A stretch of 64,000 nt of DNA, from assembly GCA_030248065.1 (NCBI GenBank), contig JASAMV010009050.1, positions 1 to 64,000 on the forward strand. The letters run 5' to 3'. Numbering within the stretch: position 1 is the first letter of the stretch; each line of letters opens with the position of its first letter. Below the pieces are notes generated by a model. That model had not been told where the DNA came from and did not search any database. It saw nothing but the letters and a program-made list of their open reading frames with translations. The stretch comes from Rhynchonema sp. JSB1_4 (Eukaryota; Nematoda; Chromadorea; Monhysterida; Xyalidae). A program made the translations under genes and the position numbers. Below, piece after piece: positions 1 through 17,700 of this stretch.

Positions 1-1246
1 TAGCCCATAAGTGTTGACGATAGATACCGTAAAAACCTAAATAGAAGGGGGCACTGTAGTGGCTGGGGGGGATGGGGGGATTCCCCCCCCTAAGGGGTAT
101 CTATCTCGAGTCAACCCTTAGGGGGGATGGGGGAAAGGGTATCTATCTCGAGCCGACCCCAAAGGGTATCTCGAGTAAGTAGATTTATACTTTTCAAAGG
201 CAAAAATAGGTGTTTTTCGACCTCGGAACCCCTAAAAATCGCGCGTGCTGCGCGCGCAAAAAACACCCAAAAATGGTCATTTTAGGCCAATTTTCGGCAA
301 AAATGTCAAAAAGTACCCATTTTTAGGCCAATTTTGCAGTAAAATTGCATCAAAAAACGGCCTTTTTTCGCCTTTTGATGGACCATAGGGGTATCTTGTG
401 TAGCCTCTGGGTGGTATCTCGAGTAACTCCGAAACCTTCCCCCCAGGGTATCTTTGGTCGATTGGCCTGACACCACACTGAAGGGGGGCGCTATTAATTC
501 ACTGACCCCATTTTGGGGGGCTCTATTCCGGGGGGCCTCTATTAATTCACTGACCCGAACCTGAAAAATTGTTCCCAGAAATACCCCCCAAAAACCCCTA
601 AAAATGGGTTTGAAAGGATGTTTTTCGCTTGTAATCGCATTTATTCGTGTCTATTCGTCAATAACAGGCGTATTATGTGCTCTTAACGAGCAACAAAGGT
701 GCATAAGTGTACATGTGCACCACTATCAAGCCTTAATACACTACTGTATAGGGGATGTTATTTAGGGGGGCTCTATTCCGGGGGGGGGCTCTATTAATTC
801 ACTGACCACTTTTTGGGGGGCAGGCCTGCCTCAAACTTTTTTCGTTTTTCCCCTCCTGTAAAAATGTGTGGGCTCCGTGAAACATCACAAAGCAACGACA
901 TGAAAATCCATTTCCTAAATCTGTGTTTCTGATACCTGGTCTTCATTTTTTGACAAAATGGCTGCAAAGAAACGCGAAATTTTCAAATTCAATTTTCAAA
1001 TTTTCGGAATTCCTTAAGTACTGGTAATTTATTTGAAAAAAAAACCGTTTTTTAGAAGAAACCGTTTTTTTTCAAAAATATAAATTATTTACCCACTGGG
1101 CACTTTGTATCAAAAATCGGGTATGGGTTTGGGAGCAAGAAAGGTACCTAGCAGTTGGAGCCCCCAATACCCCCAACTACATCACTGGTGTTGACCATTC
1201 TTCGTTAATTCGAATATCTGCAATTGGCCGAAAAAAGGGTAATAAG
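1..1246. repeat. Cluster of degraded G/C-rich mobile elements upstream of CSN2
   Basis: No gene is visible. The stretch is a patchwork of mobile-element pieces. A unit at 52-480 starts CACTGTAGTGGCTGG and ends GACACCACACTG, flanked by AAGGGGG on both sides, and has a GC palindrome in its middle near 235-262. The module CTATTAATTCACTGACC occurs at about 490 and 549 and again near 790, between G-runs. The piece 1120-1189 (GGAGCAAGAAAGG ... AACTACATCACTG) resembles the right end of the element at 46333-46711. The first 30 bases carry a TTGACGATAGATA motif shared with the 44796-47216 island. The element edges are partly guesses because the copies are eroded. Confidence 0.6.
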
Positions 1247-1309
1247 TTTGATGGAAATAAAAGTCATTAAGTTTCTTCAAGAAACCTAATGACTTTTATT
1301 TCCATCAAA
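1247..1309. repeat. 63-bp near-perfect palindrome (hairpin)
   Basis: The two arms of about 31 bases, beginning TTTGATGGAAATAAAAGTCA, are reverse complements with about one mismatch. They meet at TTTCTTCAAGAAA, so the whole unit folds into one hairpin with almost no loop. It lies about 480 bases upstream of the CSN2 start codon. It could be a small foldback element or a hairpin RNA source; nothing else in the sequence decides. Confidence 0.75.
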
Positions 1310-1728
1310 TGAGGACCGCCCTAATGACTGCAAACTGCAACCGTAATTGCGCGTCTGAACTCAGGCCCGAAACCTGTAATTACAGAAAAGTAGAAAATAT
1401 CAAAAAAAATATTTTTTTAAATTAAAAAAAGAGCAACATCTAAAAAAAACAAGAAAATATTTTAAACATCTCTGCGCGTGCGGCGGCTACAGTCATCGTC
1501 GGTTGTCGCTGTCAGTTAAGGTGAAAAGCGGATGAAAAAACTTTTTTAAATCTTAAATTTTAAAAATTTAAAAAAATCATTTTTAGGGCTATCGTGCTAT
1601 TTAGGGCTTTTTAGGGCTATTGCGCAATATCCTATCTGCAACAGTCAGTACCGCCCGGGCCGGCTCCGAGTCGGTCGGCCAACAACATCAAATCACTACG
1701 ATTACCCAACCAACCATCACACAACGCA

Positions 1729-5884
<4,156 letters not shown>

Positions 5885-6153
5885 TTTAACGTTTGCGTAT
5901 CCGGTAATTCTCACACAGTCATGTCCGGGTATTATGTTATTGATGATTGTTGTTGTCAAAAATTGAGTGCGTTAGCTGATTGGCTACAAATTGGACTTTT
6001 TTTGTTTGAGAACTGAAGTAATCGCCATAACAGTTCAATTTGTTAGCCAATCTCGATTTGTGTTATGAAACCATGTCGTGATTATTATTTCTGCTGCTGC
6101 TGTTATGGCCGGTTTTCTATTGTTGTTGTTTTATTCACGTGCGGTCCCGTGGT
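5885..6153. other. Spacer between CSN2 and MEAF6
   Basis: This must hold the CSN2 3' UTR, but no AATAAA signal is visible. A 15-16 base inverted pair (GATTGGCTACAAATTGG near 5979 and CAATTTGTTAGCCAATC near 6037) is the only clear structure. Confidence 0.5.
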
Positions 6154-6187
6154 ATAAAAGAGTCTATTGCTCTGACCATTTCCAGTG
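6154..6187 (+). promoter_or_regulatory. TATA box and probable initiator of MEAF6
   Basis: TATAAAAG at 6154-6161 is followed about 25-30 bases later by TTCCAGTG (6179-6186), the right spacing for a TATA/initiator promoter. The MEAF6 start codon lies about 120 bases further on. This is inferred from consensus sequence and spacing only. Confidence 0.5.
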
Positions 6188-6307
6188 TACTTGGTCGACT
6201 GCTGGTGTTCGAACATCCAGTTAAAATATCATCTTGCGTTGGTGTTGTTGATTGATGCTGTTATTCATTTAAAATCTAGAAAGAAAACAGTCAGATTTTA
6301 TTGCATC

Positions 6308-7718
6308 ATGGCTGCAAACAAACAAGTTATGGACGCGAAGGCCGAACTGGCGTCGCTGGTCAGCCGGCGGCGGGAGATTGCCGTTGGTGCTGGTTTTCGT
6401 TGTATTTAATATTTGTTTTTCAAAAATGTGTTTTGAGATGAACAAAAAATGACATTTTTGTGGTGGCGCTTACTTGGTGAGCAATTTCTTGCAAATTTAT
6501 GACCACGGCGATGAATTTGGTTCGATGTTTCAGGTGTTTGATCAAAACATGCGTCCAAGGCGGGTTTCACAATGTATGCGCGTGAGCACGTAGTGTTGAA
6601 GTATAGCAAGGTTGACGCGCATGCATTGTGAATTCGACCAGTCTGATCTCAGCGTTAGACCTGTCAACCGTATTCATTCGTTCTGACTTGTGCTTTTATT
6701 TATTGAAGAAAATACGAATTCGTGACTTCAGGAAACGCTAGCACAGCTTGAGAAACAGATCTACAACTTCGAGGCGAGCTATCTGGACGAGACGTGCGAG
6801 TACGGTAATGTGATCAAGGGCTGGGATCGGTATCTGATGGCGCAAGCACCGTCGAAGGCAACGCCCAAAGCCGACAAGAAAGCGCGCAAATTCAAGGAAT
6901 CCGAACGATTGTTCTCAATGTCATCCGTGACGTCGGCGGCTGCTGTCAAAGGAGCGCTCGTCACGCCCATGTTGTTCGATAAAGGTTCAACATCGGGGCA
7001 GTCATTGTGTGTGAGCGGTTGATTCAATGGGGTACGGACAAAACAGCGGGCACTGAAGGCAGCTACCTTCTTTGCACTTCGGCTTGGGCTTGGTCCTAAG
7101 CTAAGGCCGACAGTGCACTCCCCAAGTAATGTATTTAACTGTCTGCTGTCTTTCGAAAACCGTTGTTTTGACCGTGACACGGTTCAGTGCACCCACGAGT
7201 TTGCCACTTTATTAAAAGTGTGTGAATTGCGTTGGCAAGCGATGACATCGCGCCGTCAACCAAACGCAAACAAGGTTTCGCGCGATGTTTCCTCGGGTGG
7301 CCGGGCAAAGCTCTTATTTTGTTCCGATAGCTTAGGCTTAGGCTGACTTTGTTTTCAGGCTTTGCCTTCGACTCACACTTTGATTTAGTTTTAGATTAAT
7401 TTAGATTTAGTTGGCTGGGCCTAGGCCTGGGCCCAATGGTTTTTAGGTTCAGCTCTTGGACTCTGCTCTTCTTTCTAGCTCAAACCGGTCTTGCCCTATT
7501 GCCCGTGCGTCTATCCCGCTCGCTATAACACCATTCTGAATGCAGCGCTGAATAGTGATTTTATTAGCTTGAAAAAAAATGAGCGTTATCGTTGTGCTTC
7601 AGACGAAAACGCCGAATCCGGGGACGTCAAACCGGACCTGCACCGAGTGCACAGCAGCGGTCGCGTGGGAAAGACGCGAACGGATGCGGCGAAACAGAAG
7701 AGTAAAAGCAAAAAATGA
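6308..7718 (+). CDS. MEAF6: MEAF6/Eaf6, subunit of NuA4/MOZ histone acetyltransferase complexes, 3 exons
   Basis: MEAF6 (yeast Eaf6) is a small coiled-coil scaffold subunit shared by nuclear MYST histone acetyltransferase complexes. Exons: 6308-6382, 6732-6984, 7603-7718, giving 147 residues (the human protein is roughly 190-200). Exons 1 and 2 match the family core closely: [48 protein letters not shown], and [20 protein letters not shown]. Exon 3 supplies the usual basic tail ending KQKSKSKK. The exon 2 donor (GTTCAA) is weak. It was chosen because it restores phase with exon 3, whose acceptor TTGTGCTTCAG is good. If that donor is not used, translation ends at 7022 with a different short tail. 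The core is secure; exon 3 is likely. Confidence 0.9.
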
Positions 7719-10700
7719 TAATCGGTTGTTTTTGTTTGTTGTTGATCACCGGAAGCCCTTGTATAATACCTCATTCATTCAATGTGCATATTGTTGTTGT
7801 AAAGTGATTCCTTGTTTCGCACTGTAATCCAGGCAGCCTCTGATGGTTTACCGCATGTATACATAATTATCTCGTTTTTGTTTTTCTGTGTAAATATGAC
7901 CAAGCCAATATATCACTTGGAAATAGCTCGCAGCGCGTGGTGCTGCGGTTTCTCATGCCGTATCCACGACAACTGTTGGCTTATATTCAGGTCGTCAAGG
8001 CACACAATCAATTCAGCTCCAATATCTTGTTACGTAGTACCCTCACGCTCATTCGGGTTCGAGCCTGGTTTTAGTTTTGTACCTCCTTAAAATGTCAACA
8101 CCTTCAGTTTTGTGCCTGGGATGAAACATCACAAACCTGAAGTCATAGGACCGGCAACAAAGACGTATTAATATGACTGTCACTTCGCTGATCCGAAAAT
8201 CGCAATCGAAAATTTTCGTTGTCCGACGCATGCATACAGTCGGTTATGCAAACAGACGCAGTCCGATCGTAAGCACGAATCGTCCTCAGTGTAAAAAAAG
8301 TAGCGGTGTTCGTTGTCCCTGGAGGACTGCTGGCTCGTGTTGTTTGTAACAAAAGAACCAGGCTTCGTCGAACGTGTAATGCATTCATGGTGTGTGAACT
8401 TTTTTGTAAAATGGTTCTGAATGCCGAATTCCGATTCCGAATATTTCAAGATTAATCCCGCCCGAACTCCAATCCCGGAAATTCACCGCTTAATCTCGAT
8501 CCCGAGCTCGTGGTCCCGTTCGAACCCTTGTGCTCGGCTTGATAAACGGTCTGCGTGTATACGAGTTTCTGTGACGAGTTCAGCTCAGTCACTATTTCAC
8601 AGCAGACGCCCATGTTCCATTGTCGTTGTTGTTTGTGCATTTGCTCCTTTCGGACGATTATCTGGATAATAAGTTAAATTATGCACAACTTTGTTCGTTA
8701 ATAACCGGGTTTTTTATATTTTTCTCGTGCAAACATGACCGACCGAAATCAAACAGTGTTTGTTTCAAACACTCAAGAAGGAGCCAAGTAACAGCATACA
8801 GCAGTATTTTACCAATTTTTGTTTTTGTCATGCCGTTTCTGTGCAAATATTCAAAATTATTTCTGTTCGCTGAGTGTTCCGATGCAAAAAACACGTCTAA
8901 CTCAAGTTCAGCTTGAGTTTTTGTGGGTGAGTTTGGGGCCGGGTCGGAGGGTGCGCAGGGGTGAAGTGCCAACAGACACGCACCCTCTCACGTATCCACT
9001 TGGAACAACTTTTCTCACTATAATCTAGGTCGATGTTTTTTGGGCAAAAAATGAGGTTAGATGTGTTAGTATATTTATGTGTTTTTCGGGTTTGTTGCAA
9101 TGTTTACGTTTGATTTCATGATTAGTTCATATTTGCGCAAAAATGGTGTTGTTTTAGTGGATGCACTACACGCGTTCACAGGGTGAACTCGAGATAATGC
9201 GAACACAAACACGTACAGTGGTCCCTCGCAATAAGTTACCCTGACACCTACGAAGGTTCAGCAGTGTGCATCAAGGTTTGTCTTGTCCTCATACAAAAGT
9301 GTGATCTGTTTATTGTCTGCCAGCTACTCACCACGCGAGGCACGACTGTGTCCCTATTCCATTACTTCCAGTGTGATAAACTAACAACGCATTTGTTTTT
9401 GCAGTTTTCTCATCTGGATTTTTGATGTGCAAGCATGCAGGCGTGTATATGGAGCACAACCGTTGAGAACTTTGTGCACTTTTGTTCCACACCTATCTGT
9501 ATATCTCTCTGAGCCTATCAAGTTTGAATTAATAATGTGCACACTGCGCGCACAACCAACTGTACCTGCTTAGATCTGATCGGTGCTTATTCCGATCAGA
9601 TTTAATCAATACATAATATAAATGCAGTGAACACGGCCACTTTTGCATTTATTGCCGTTAATCAGAGTAACGGCACTGCTGTTGCGCGTTCACCAGTTCA
9701 CGCCACCGCAACTTATGCGTGCCCGCAATAAGGAACTGCATTTTATTTTGGTCGCGATGGCATTATTTAAAATCCAAATTTGGTCGACAAACAGTGGTCT
9801 GATTTCGACTTTCGCCTGTGTTCACGCAATGCACGCACCTGTGCGCATCCAATGCCCGCGCTTACAGCTACCGTATCCCGCGATCTGCTACCTATATCAA
9901 ACCTGCGGAATGTCCCTCAATGTGCTGAGCTCACAAGCCCCGCCTTGTTGTTGTTTATGCAGGCCTGTGTGTGTGTGCTGTTGCCAACACACACACACAC
10001 ACAACATTGTACATGTACATATGGCAAGCAGCACTTGTGGTTTGTGCTGTCGCGGTTAGAGTATGCGTGTGCACACGTCCGTCAGTGTTGCGACTGCGCG
10101 TGCAGGCAAAAAGTCATCAGCAGTGAGTTTGAGAGTTGAGTCCCCCCACCCCTTAAATTGTGTGCAAGCCTGCAGTTTCATTCTATTTCCATCTCTCTCC
10201 CCCCATCATTGTTGGTTTCTGACGCTGGTGCTGTTGATTCTGGTTGGTGCCTGTTTTCCTGCTGATATTACTGCGCTCGTGTGTCTGATGTCTCTCTGCC
10301 TTGCATGCACGCATCTGCATTGTTCTCTGTTGTTGTCAGTGTACCAACATGCGCATGTATCTGCACGTTGTCCATGCATATGTGTGTGTGTGTGTTCGTA
10401 AAATAAAAATTCACCTCGATTTGTGCATCTATCACCAAGTTTTTCTCGCAGACAGCCAGAGCCACAAAGTCACTTTGTCGTCTGTCTTTCTGCCAAACAG
10501 AATATATCTAATCACAATATCGCTGGCCTCTCTGTCTGGCGCCACAATCAAACACACGAGTAGGCGCATGATTTAGGGGCCGCTGTCAAACTTGAATGGG
10601 CTGCATCTTCATGTCGCCTGCCCAGCAGTTTGGATGGACCTAAACTCGGATATCGGCCTGTAAGCAATACCACACGTGCCCGCCTCTATCCATCCATATA

Positions 10701-11637
10701 TTGCTTTTTTGCCGCCCCGCGCGCTTTCTGCGTTGGCATTTGCGCTAATATTTCAACTTGTGTGGGCCCACACAGGGAGAGAGAGAGAGCAGGGCGTTGT
10801 TTGGCCAGATACTTGGACCGTGGATGTTGCGTGATCAATTACAGTGTATCCAAGTAGCGCCGCAAGACTATCGCTTACGTTGTGGCTTACAGCGGCCACA
10901 CAAACACAATCCCACATAAGGTACAGCAAACACACAGCTGTTTCTTCGTCGTTTTTTCGCTGTCGGTCGCTTCGCTCCAAATGAATTGTCTCGCTTAGCG
11001 GCACATTTGCCGCTCCGGTAGGTCGGTCGTTTGGTTTAGGTTGCGAAAATTTGAAAAAAAAAGTTTATTTATTTCGAAGGGCTTTGCCGCCGAGTCACTA
11101 AAAGTGTTTTTAAAATGAAACCTCGGCCGTCTTGCGGACGAACTGTGGCTCGTTTCATGTCCAGCTGTTATGGGTGCACTGCTTGTGTTTTTTATGACGT
11201 CCGCACGCTATTATTCCATTTTGCGTGTTGTTTTGTTGACGTGAAACCAGATGTATACGTCCAGGTTTTCAACAGACCGCGCAATGTTTTTTGTGAGTTT
11301 TGGTGAACATTCCACAACAACCAGACCGAAAACCACATGACCAGCAACACTGGTGGGTGACTCACCTGCCAACTTTGTGTTAAGGCGTACACAGAACGTG
11401 TTATCGTTAAAAACCGGGCCGACCAGTTTTGCCTTCACGAAGCTGCACAGTCACCCATAACTGATACGTGTACCATAACCATGCAAGCACAAGCTTGCAC
11501 ACTTTCGTCACTCTTGCGCAATGTTGTGTCTGTGACGGCCGACTGTGGCCCTTTTATCTAAATACTCGGCTAATCGATGTTTTCTTATCTAAAATGCTGA
11601 CAAAATCGCATCGTTTTTTTTAATATGTATCTTTCAG
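7719..11637. other. Intergenic region, no gene recognised
   Basis: No open frame here resembles a protein, and no convincing splice chain appears. I see short CA/GT microsatellites near 9990 and 10380, and a hairpin at 9571-9604 (arms GATCTGATCGG / CCGATCAGATT, loop TGCTTATT). The end (TATCTTTCAG, 11628-11637) looks like a splice acceptor leading into the furin 5' UTR, so a non-coding first exon of that gene probably lies within this region. Confidence 0.5.
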
Positions 11638-11712
11638 GCGTTCAATCGCCGCCCAACCAGCGAGCGTCGTTTTAATCCCGTTATAATCGCGCTAATTTTA
11701 ATATATAATCAA

Positions 11713-14700
11713 ATGAAACATCACGCAATGACGTCAACGTCGAGCGGCAGCAGTTGGTCACGTGATCATCATCAACATCAGCCATCCTGCAGTCATCATC
11801 GTCATCATCATCATCATCACTCCTCCTCCACTGAAGAGGGCTGCAAGGACAGCGTCGAGTTCTGTGATGTTTCACACAGCATATGTACAGAGCCGAGCGC
11901 CCGCCCGAGTCCGGTGGTGTGCATGCATCGTCAGTGCTGTCGCATTCACGCGTCCGGCCGACCGGTGGTGCATCGTAAGGCCGTGCGTACACGGTGGAGG
12001 CCCGATGATGTTTCATCATCTTCATCACTCAACCATGTCGCTGATGACAAACCCGGTGCTCATCGAACGCTATCAAGGACGAGGACTAGTAGTTGCTCGC
12101 CAGCAACAGTAGTCGACGCACGACACTCACCGACACTATTGAAACATCACCTATGGCGACTACTGCTGGTAACAGTCATGCTCTCAATTAGTGGCTGCCA
12201 GGGCGCACAAACGCCGCGCAAGGTCTACACCAATCAATGGGCTGTGAAAGTGCACGAGGGCGGCAACGATATGGCCGATCAACTCGCTCATAAATATGGA
12301 TATGTCAATCTCGGACCGGTGAGAAATAATTTTGTTTTGTTTTTTTGCGATTTAATGTCAACTTTTCTGATATTTCAAATGGGAAATTTGAACTTCGATT
12401 TCAGATAATGGACGACTATTATCTGTTTGCGTCACCGCGCGTCCAGAAACGCTCAACCCGGCACGCCAGGCTCACGCAGCTCAGTTTGGCCCGCGATCCA
12501 GAGGTTCGTTCGTAGCTTTGATTTTCTCAATGCAATAAAATCACACCGAAAATGACTTATATGCATGTGGTCAACGCACGTGTCGGCGACAACGTCGATC
12601 GTCAGCGCAGCCCAATCTCATCTATATCATTTCCTCGCGCTCGTTGTTTTGGGGCTGCACGTTGACTACCAATATTGACGATTTGCGTTGACGACCAAAC
12701 AATTAGCCCAAAAACAGTCGGCAAAAACTTGTCCATGATTCAGGTTGACTTTGTCGAGCAACAAGTGGCCAAACGACGTGTCAAGCGCGACTACCGGCGC
12801 GTGAAACGTCAGATGCAAGCGCAGCTGCAACAACAATGGCCACGTCACCAACTGCTCGATGTATCTGCGTCGTCCTACAATCAATTGATCAGGGATCAAC
12901 TGGTTGTAATCAATTATGACACGCACGAGTCGAAAAAGGGCCACGGTCCGAATGTGCTCAGTGTCGCTCAACATGATAATCAGGGTGGCGTGATGGCGGA
13001 TGGCGTGCACCGACCCAATGATGCGTTCTGGCCGTATATGTGGTACCTGGTGAGTCTTTCAGGGGTTCTTGTGGGGGGCTGGTTTGGGTTCGTGTTCTGG
13101 TGCGTTCGCACTGACGATGACCTGGTGCACCGCCCGTCTGTGAAAGTAGGCTGAAACAGACAACCAACTGCATCTCAATTCACACTGTATTGTCTTGGGG
13201 GACGCCGTTGAACGTGCGTGTGTGTGCCTGAACAGGGGTATGGCGGGTACACTCCAAATGCTTGTGTTTGAACCTGAATTGTTGAATCTGATGTTCACCC
13301 CTAAAATTATCACATCAGTTGAGCTCCGGCCTCTGGTTCTGTGCGAGCGAGCTTTGTGGTTGCGAACTATTGTATAAATTTTTATGATTATTATTGTTTC
13401 ACGTCATTGTGTGAACGTTGTCGGTATAATAACCCCGAACATCATTCTGGCGTCAGTTTGAGTGTAATTTGACCGCTGCTGCTGGCTTGTGTGTGTGTTG
13501 TCATCGTTTTGATGGCACCTAATAAAATGCCCGCAATTCAACACCATTGCACAACAACACCTGTTACCCGGGCTGGCTGTGCGTGCACTGTTGTGATGTG
13601 AAAGATCCATTAGGGAGCCAAAGTTGCGAGTTTGGCGCCTCGTGATACGATACACAGCACATTGGCGGGGTTCTGCTCGTTTGTTTGCGTGCGTGTACGC
13701 TTTGGTCAGATAAACCCGGGGGAATGACAGATGATGTTTTCGCGTAAACTTGTTTCGGTTCTGGGCGATACATAACCGTTACGCAACATTTTTGTTGTTG
13801 ATAAGACCATACTGCACAGGCTAGTACAATGTATGTTGCACCGAATATTGCATTTGCTTGTAAACCGTTTTCTTGCCATTATTATGGAGCACGCGGGCAC
13901 TGAGCACCTGTTTCAAACAGCCAGCTTTTACTGTCAGGCGGTTTGATTCGAAGGCCAATTGTTCTGTCGTTAACGCAAATCGTCAAGATATCAAAGCAGC
14001 CCTGAATGAGCGCGATGAGACATACAACATGACACTGGGTTGCATTGAGACGATATGTATGTATGTGCGTTAACCACATAAATATTAGCCAACACTCGAC
14101 TATCAGTTTGATAAGCTGACGTTTACGTAATGCCATCCAATTTGAAACACCAACGCCCTTTTGTAGTTCGGCTGTTTGTGCAGCTGTAGTCCGTCGCTTG
14201 TGTACTTCGGTCATGTGATCATGTGCAGAGTGTGTCTGTGAACAGATGGTTTATGTGGCTACACTGCTGGCTGGCCTTGTGCTGTCCCGGGGGGATACGA
14301 GACACCAAGTTGGTTCATATGAGAAGGCGGGCTGCGAACTTGCTAACTGTATGCTCTGTTGTTGACTGGCTAAGAATGAGTGCGTGGGTGCATCGGTGCA
14401 CTTGTTGTCATCGTTTTTGTCCCCAGCCGTGTAATTAACTTAGCCCTCAGGTGCTTGTGAAGCGGCAACCGCGATCGGCCTTCGTTCTTCTTCGCTTAAG
14501 CTGATTAGCTGAAAATTGACCCTTCTCTCAGTGATTGCACTGCGACGACGACGACCCTTTCCGCAAATTGTGTGCGCCCCTCACGAACATGGCATGATTA
14601 TATGAACAGTGTCTTGAAAGCATCATGATTACTGTGCTCTGTGTGTTTTTTTGCGTGGCGGCTGTGGGGGAAGGGCCGATAATGAACGTCGCATGTCTCA

Positions 14701-17700
14701 AGCTGACGTTCGCATGTGAATTTTGCGACGGGAAGTTTTTTTTGCATCTTTGATGAAAAAGAATATAGCAACAACGAACATAATAGCGATTCAATGACAG
14801 ATGATTGGGGAAAATTGGCGTGGTAGATTGTTTGGTGGTTTTGTGACCGTATGACTCGTCAGACATTATGGGACCTAAAAACGAACTTCCTCAAAAACTG
14901 GATGGTTAAGGTGCGCACATCTGTTTTTGACTCTGTCTTCGATATGTGGGAATTATGTGCCTTCATATAACTTTTTCTGTGTGCTCTGGGTTTTTCGAGT
15001 GCGCGCGCATACGATGACTAATTTTCGTACTTTTCTTTTGCGCGCAACCTTAAACCTCATTACACGCCGGTTTTCGTGCCTGTGCGATTTGTCGGTGTGT
15101 GCGTGATTGACTTTCAGCTTACGTTACGCGGCAGACAGTCAAGAGTCCGGCGACTTTGCCAATGAAAAACACATTCATCAAAATGCAATGCCTGCCTGTA
15201 TGCCTTTATGTACTTTTTGACTCAACAAACTACTACAGACAACCGCCTAGGCACTGATAATGCACAGTCATATAGCAAGACGGACCGTAAATTCAGTCCA
15301 ATATTCATAAAGTTCCATGTGTGTACAAAATGGATTGGTATATCCGGTATATTTGAATTGAATTTTAACTTCGACTCGACTTGACAAGGAAAAACCGCAT
15401 GTGGTCTCAACTTGCACCCACTGTGTGCGGAGGCTTGTTTGCTCGCAAAGTTCACTTGCTTCACAAAACGCACGCAATTGCATTTGGGTACATCGGGGCG
15501 GGGTACTACAGTACTACAACTACAGTATACGTGAACATGGTTTTCCTGTACCTATGCGAGGATCACGCAAATTGTGTTTGTTCCGTACAATTTGTGAGAC
15601 ATCGTGTCTAACCAGCTGAACGGGATTTAGGCTCACCACAAGCACTGAAGCGATGCAAAAATTGAATAAAAATGAGTTTGTCGTGCTTGGCTGGGCAGCT
15701 TGTTTACGAGTTTGGATCTGGTGTTGAGCTTAGCGTGCTGGGATGAAGGGATATTCGCAAACAAGCCGTAGTTCAGTGTGGTTTGGTGATTGATGTTTGT
15801 GGCAATACATAATTGGATCGTATTTCCACCCTTTGTTAGGTGCTAAAAATGTAAATGCGTGCGAGATTTTGCACATAGATTGCTGCATTGAAGGAAATTG
15901 GATCTTTCGTTGCGACTTTGAAATAAAATTCAAATTCAATCGGATGTGTGGTGTCAGGATTTATACGTGTGCGTGTCTTTTTTCTGCGCTGCACTAATAC
16001 CAACGCATTGTTTTATTTTTTGCTCAGATTTTCGACATTCTTTGAACATTGTAACGAAATAATGAGCTGCCGCGGTCATGCAATAAGGAGTGAAGTTACC
16101 CAAATATTTGCATAATCACGCGTGCACACACTTCAACCTTGCGTATGCGTATAATATGCAACGTTGCCACAAAGTTGGTCAAATCAATGCGCAGATCATA
16201 CAGTAGTGTTCCATGGCCAAGAGTGGCATTGTGATTAGTGCGTTTGCCCATCGACATAGGGACACGGCAAGTTGTGGATTATTATTATCACATTGACATG
16301 TTTAGCCCATTAGATTGTAACCAACAGCATTTGTGTAACTGACAGTCCCAAACCTTTTCCCTAATGGTTGATAAGATCAGTATGTTTTTGTCATGATTAT
16401 GAAGGTGATCATGTTTCTTCTCTATAAGTGCGCATGCAATGTGATCATTTAGGTACAAGGTCGAATCGGGCGCTAAGTTATTGCTACTTAGCATCCGGCC
16501 TTGTCCTTGTTTTGGCCGAAGCAAATCAACGTATCATTCCAAATATAGGTACCTATACATTTTGATGTTATTAGATCTCCAAAGGATCGGGGAAACATTG
16601 CGTGAATGCAAGATGTCGTCTCCAACTGTCACTTGCCGGGTTTCTCGAACACAAAGCAGAAAAAGCGGGAAACGCGAGTAAGTGGAATAACTAAGCAAAG
16701 AAACAAGCATCATGACTACAAAAAGCACATTACTTTCTTTTTATTGCAGCATCATTATTATACATCCAAACAAATAGCCATCACAGTACACGTCGAGTTT
16801 ATCTGATCTTGTTTCCGTCACGCATATTGTGTCAATCCAAGATCATTATCTTACATACATTTCGAATCTGATTGAAATGACGAAAAAAGCAGCGTTGGCT
16901 TTTGTCTCTTTATGCATGTTGCTGAGACTGGTACGGATGGAAAGGGAGGGCTCATTCGCTAAAATTAACCGTTACATCAATGTGTCACCATGCCATATGC
17001 GATCCAGCAATAAAAACGCGCCAGAAATGATTCAAATAACCTGAAAGCCTAATGGGTGATTGACCGATTGGATGCGGAGCTGCGCTTCACTGCAACCGCC
17101 CCCATATGACGCATATTGCTGTGTATTATTCTCACTGCGCTCGCAAAATATTTTTTAATATTTTATGTTATGATAATGTGATATTTTATGTTGTTATATT
17201 TTGTTTAGCAACCTATGGCTTTATTATATGTGTTTGCTGTGTGTGTTTGTTGTTGCGAATTGTTTTGACTTCGGTCGGGGCGAAGAATGCGCGAATAACC
17301 ATGTGAACGGGCATGAATAATGCATGATGATGCTGCTGTGAATCACTCACACTGGTTTGCGTCTGGGAACGCCAAATTTTGAAAGCCATTCCATTGATAA
17401 CCCCATTTCGAATTTGTGCATCTATAACATGTTCATGACAAGCGTGTGAACTCTGGATGCGAATACATTGACAAAATTGGCCGTCGTTTTTATCTCGGTT
17501 CTAAGGTCTCTGAGACTCCCTGCTGCATTTATGCTGATTACAGTTGCGTCCAGTGCATCCTCTGTGACCTGTCTTCCTTTGAAGGGAAAATTTGGATTGA
17601 ATTTCACACGAGAAACAAAATGGATTGCTTGGGAACTTATGCATTACAGCTGAATCGTCGCGAGAATAATTATAATGGCGCCCTTGATGTATGTATGCCA

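Noticed and set aside
8040..8090. GGGTTCGAGCCTGG considered as a tRNA T-arm
   Set aside because: No matching acceptor stem, D-arm or anticodon arm could be placed around it.
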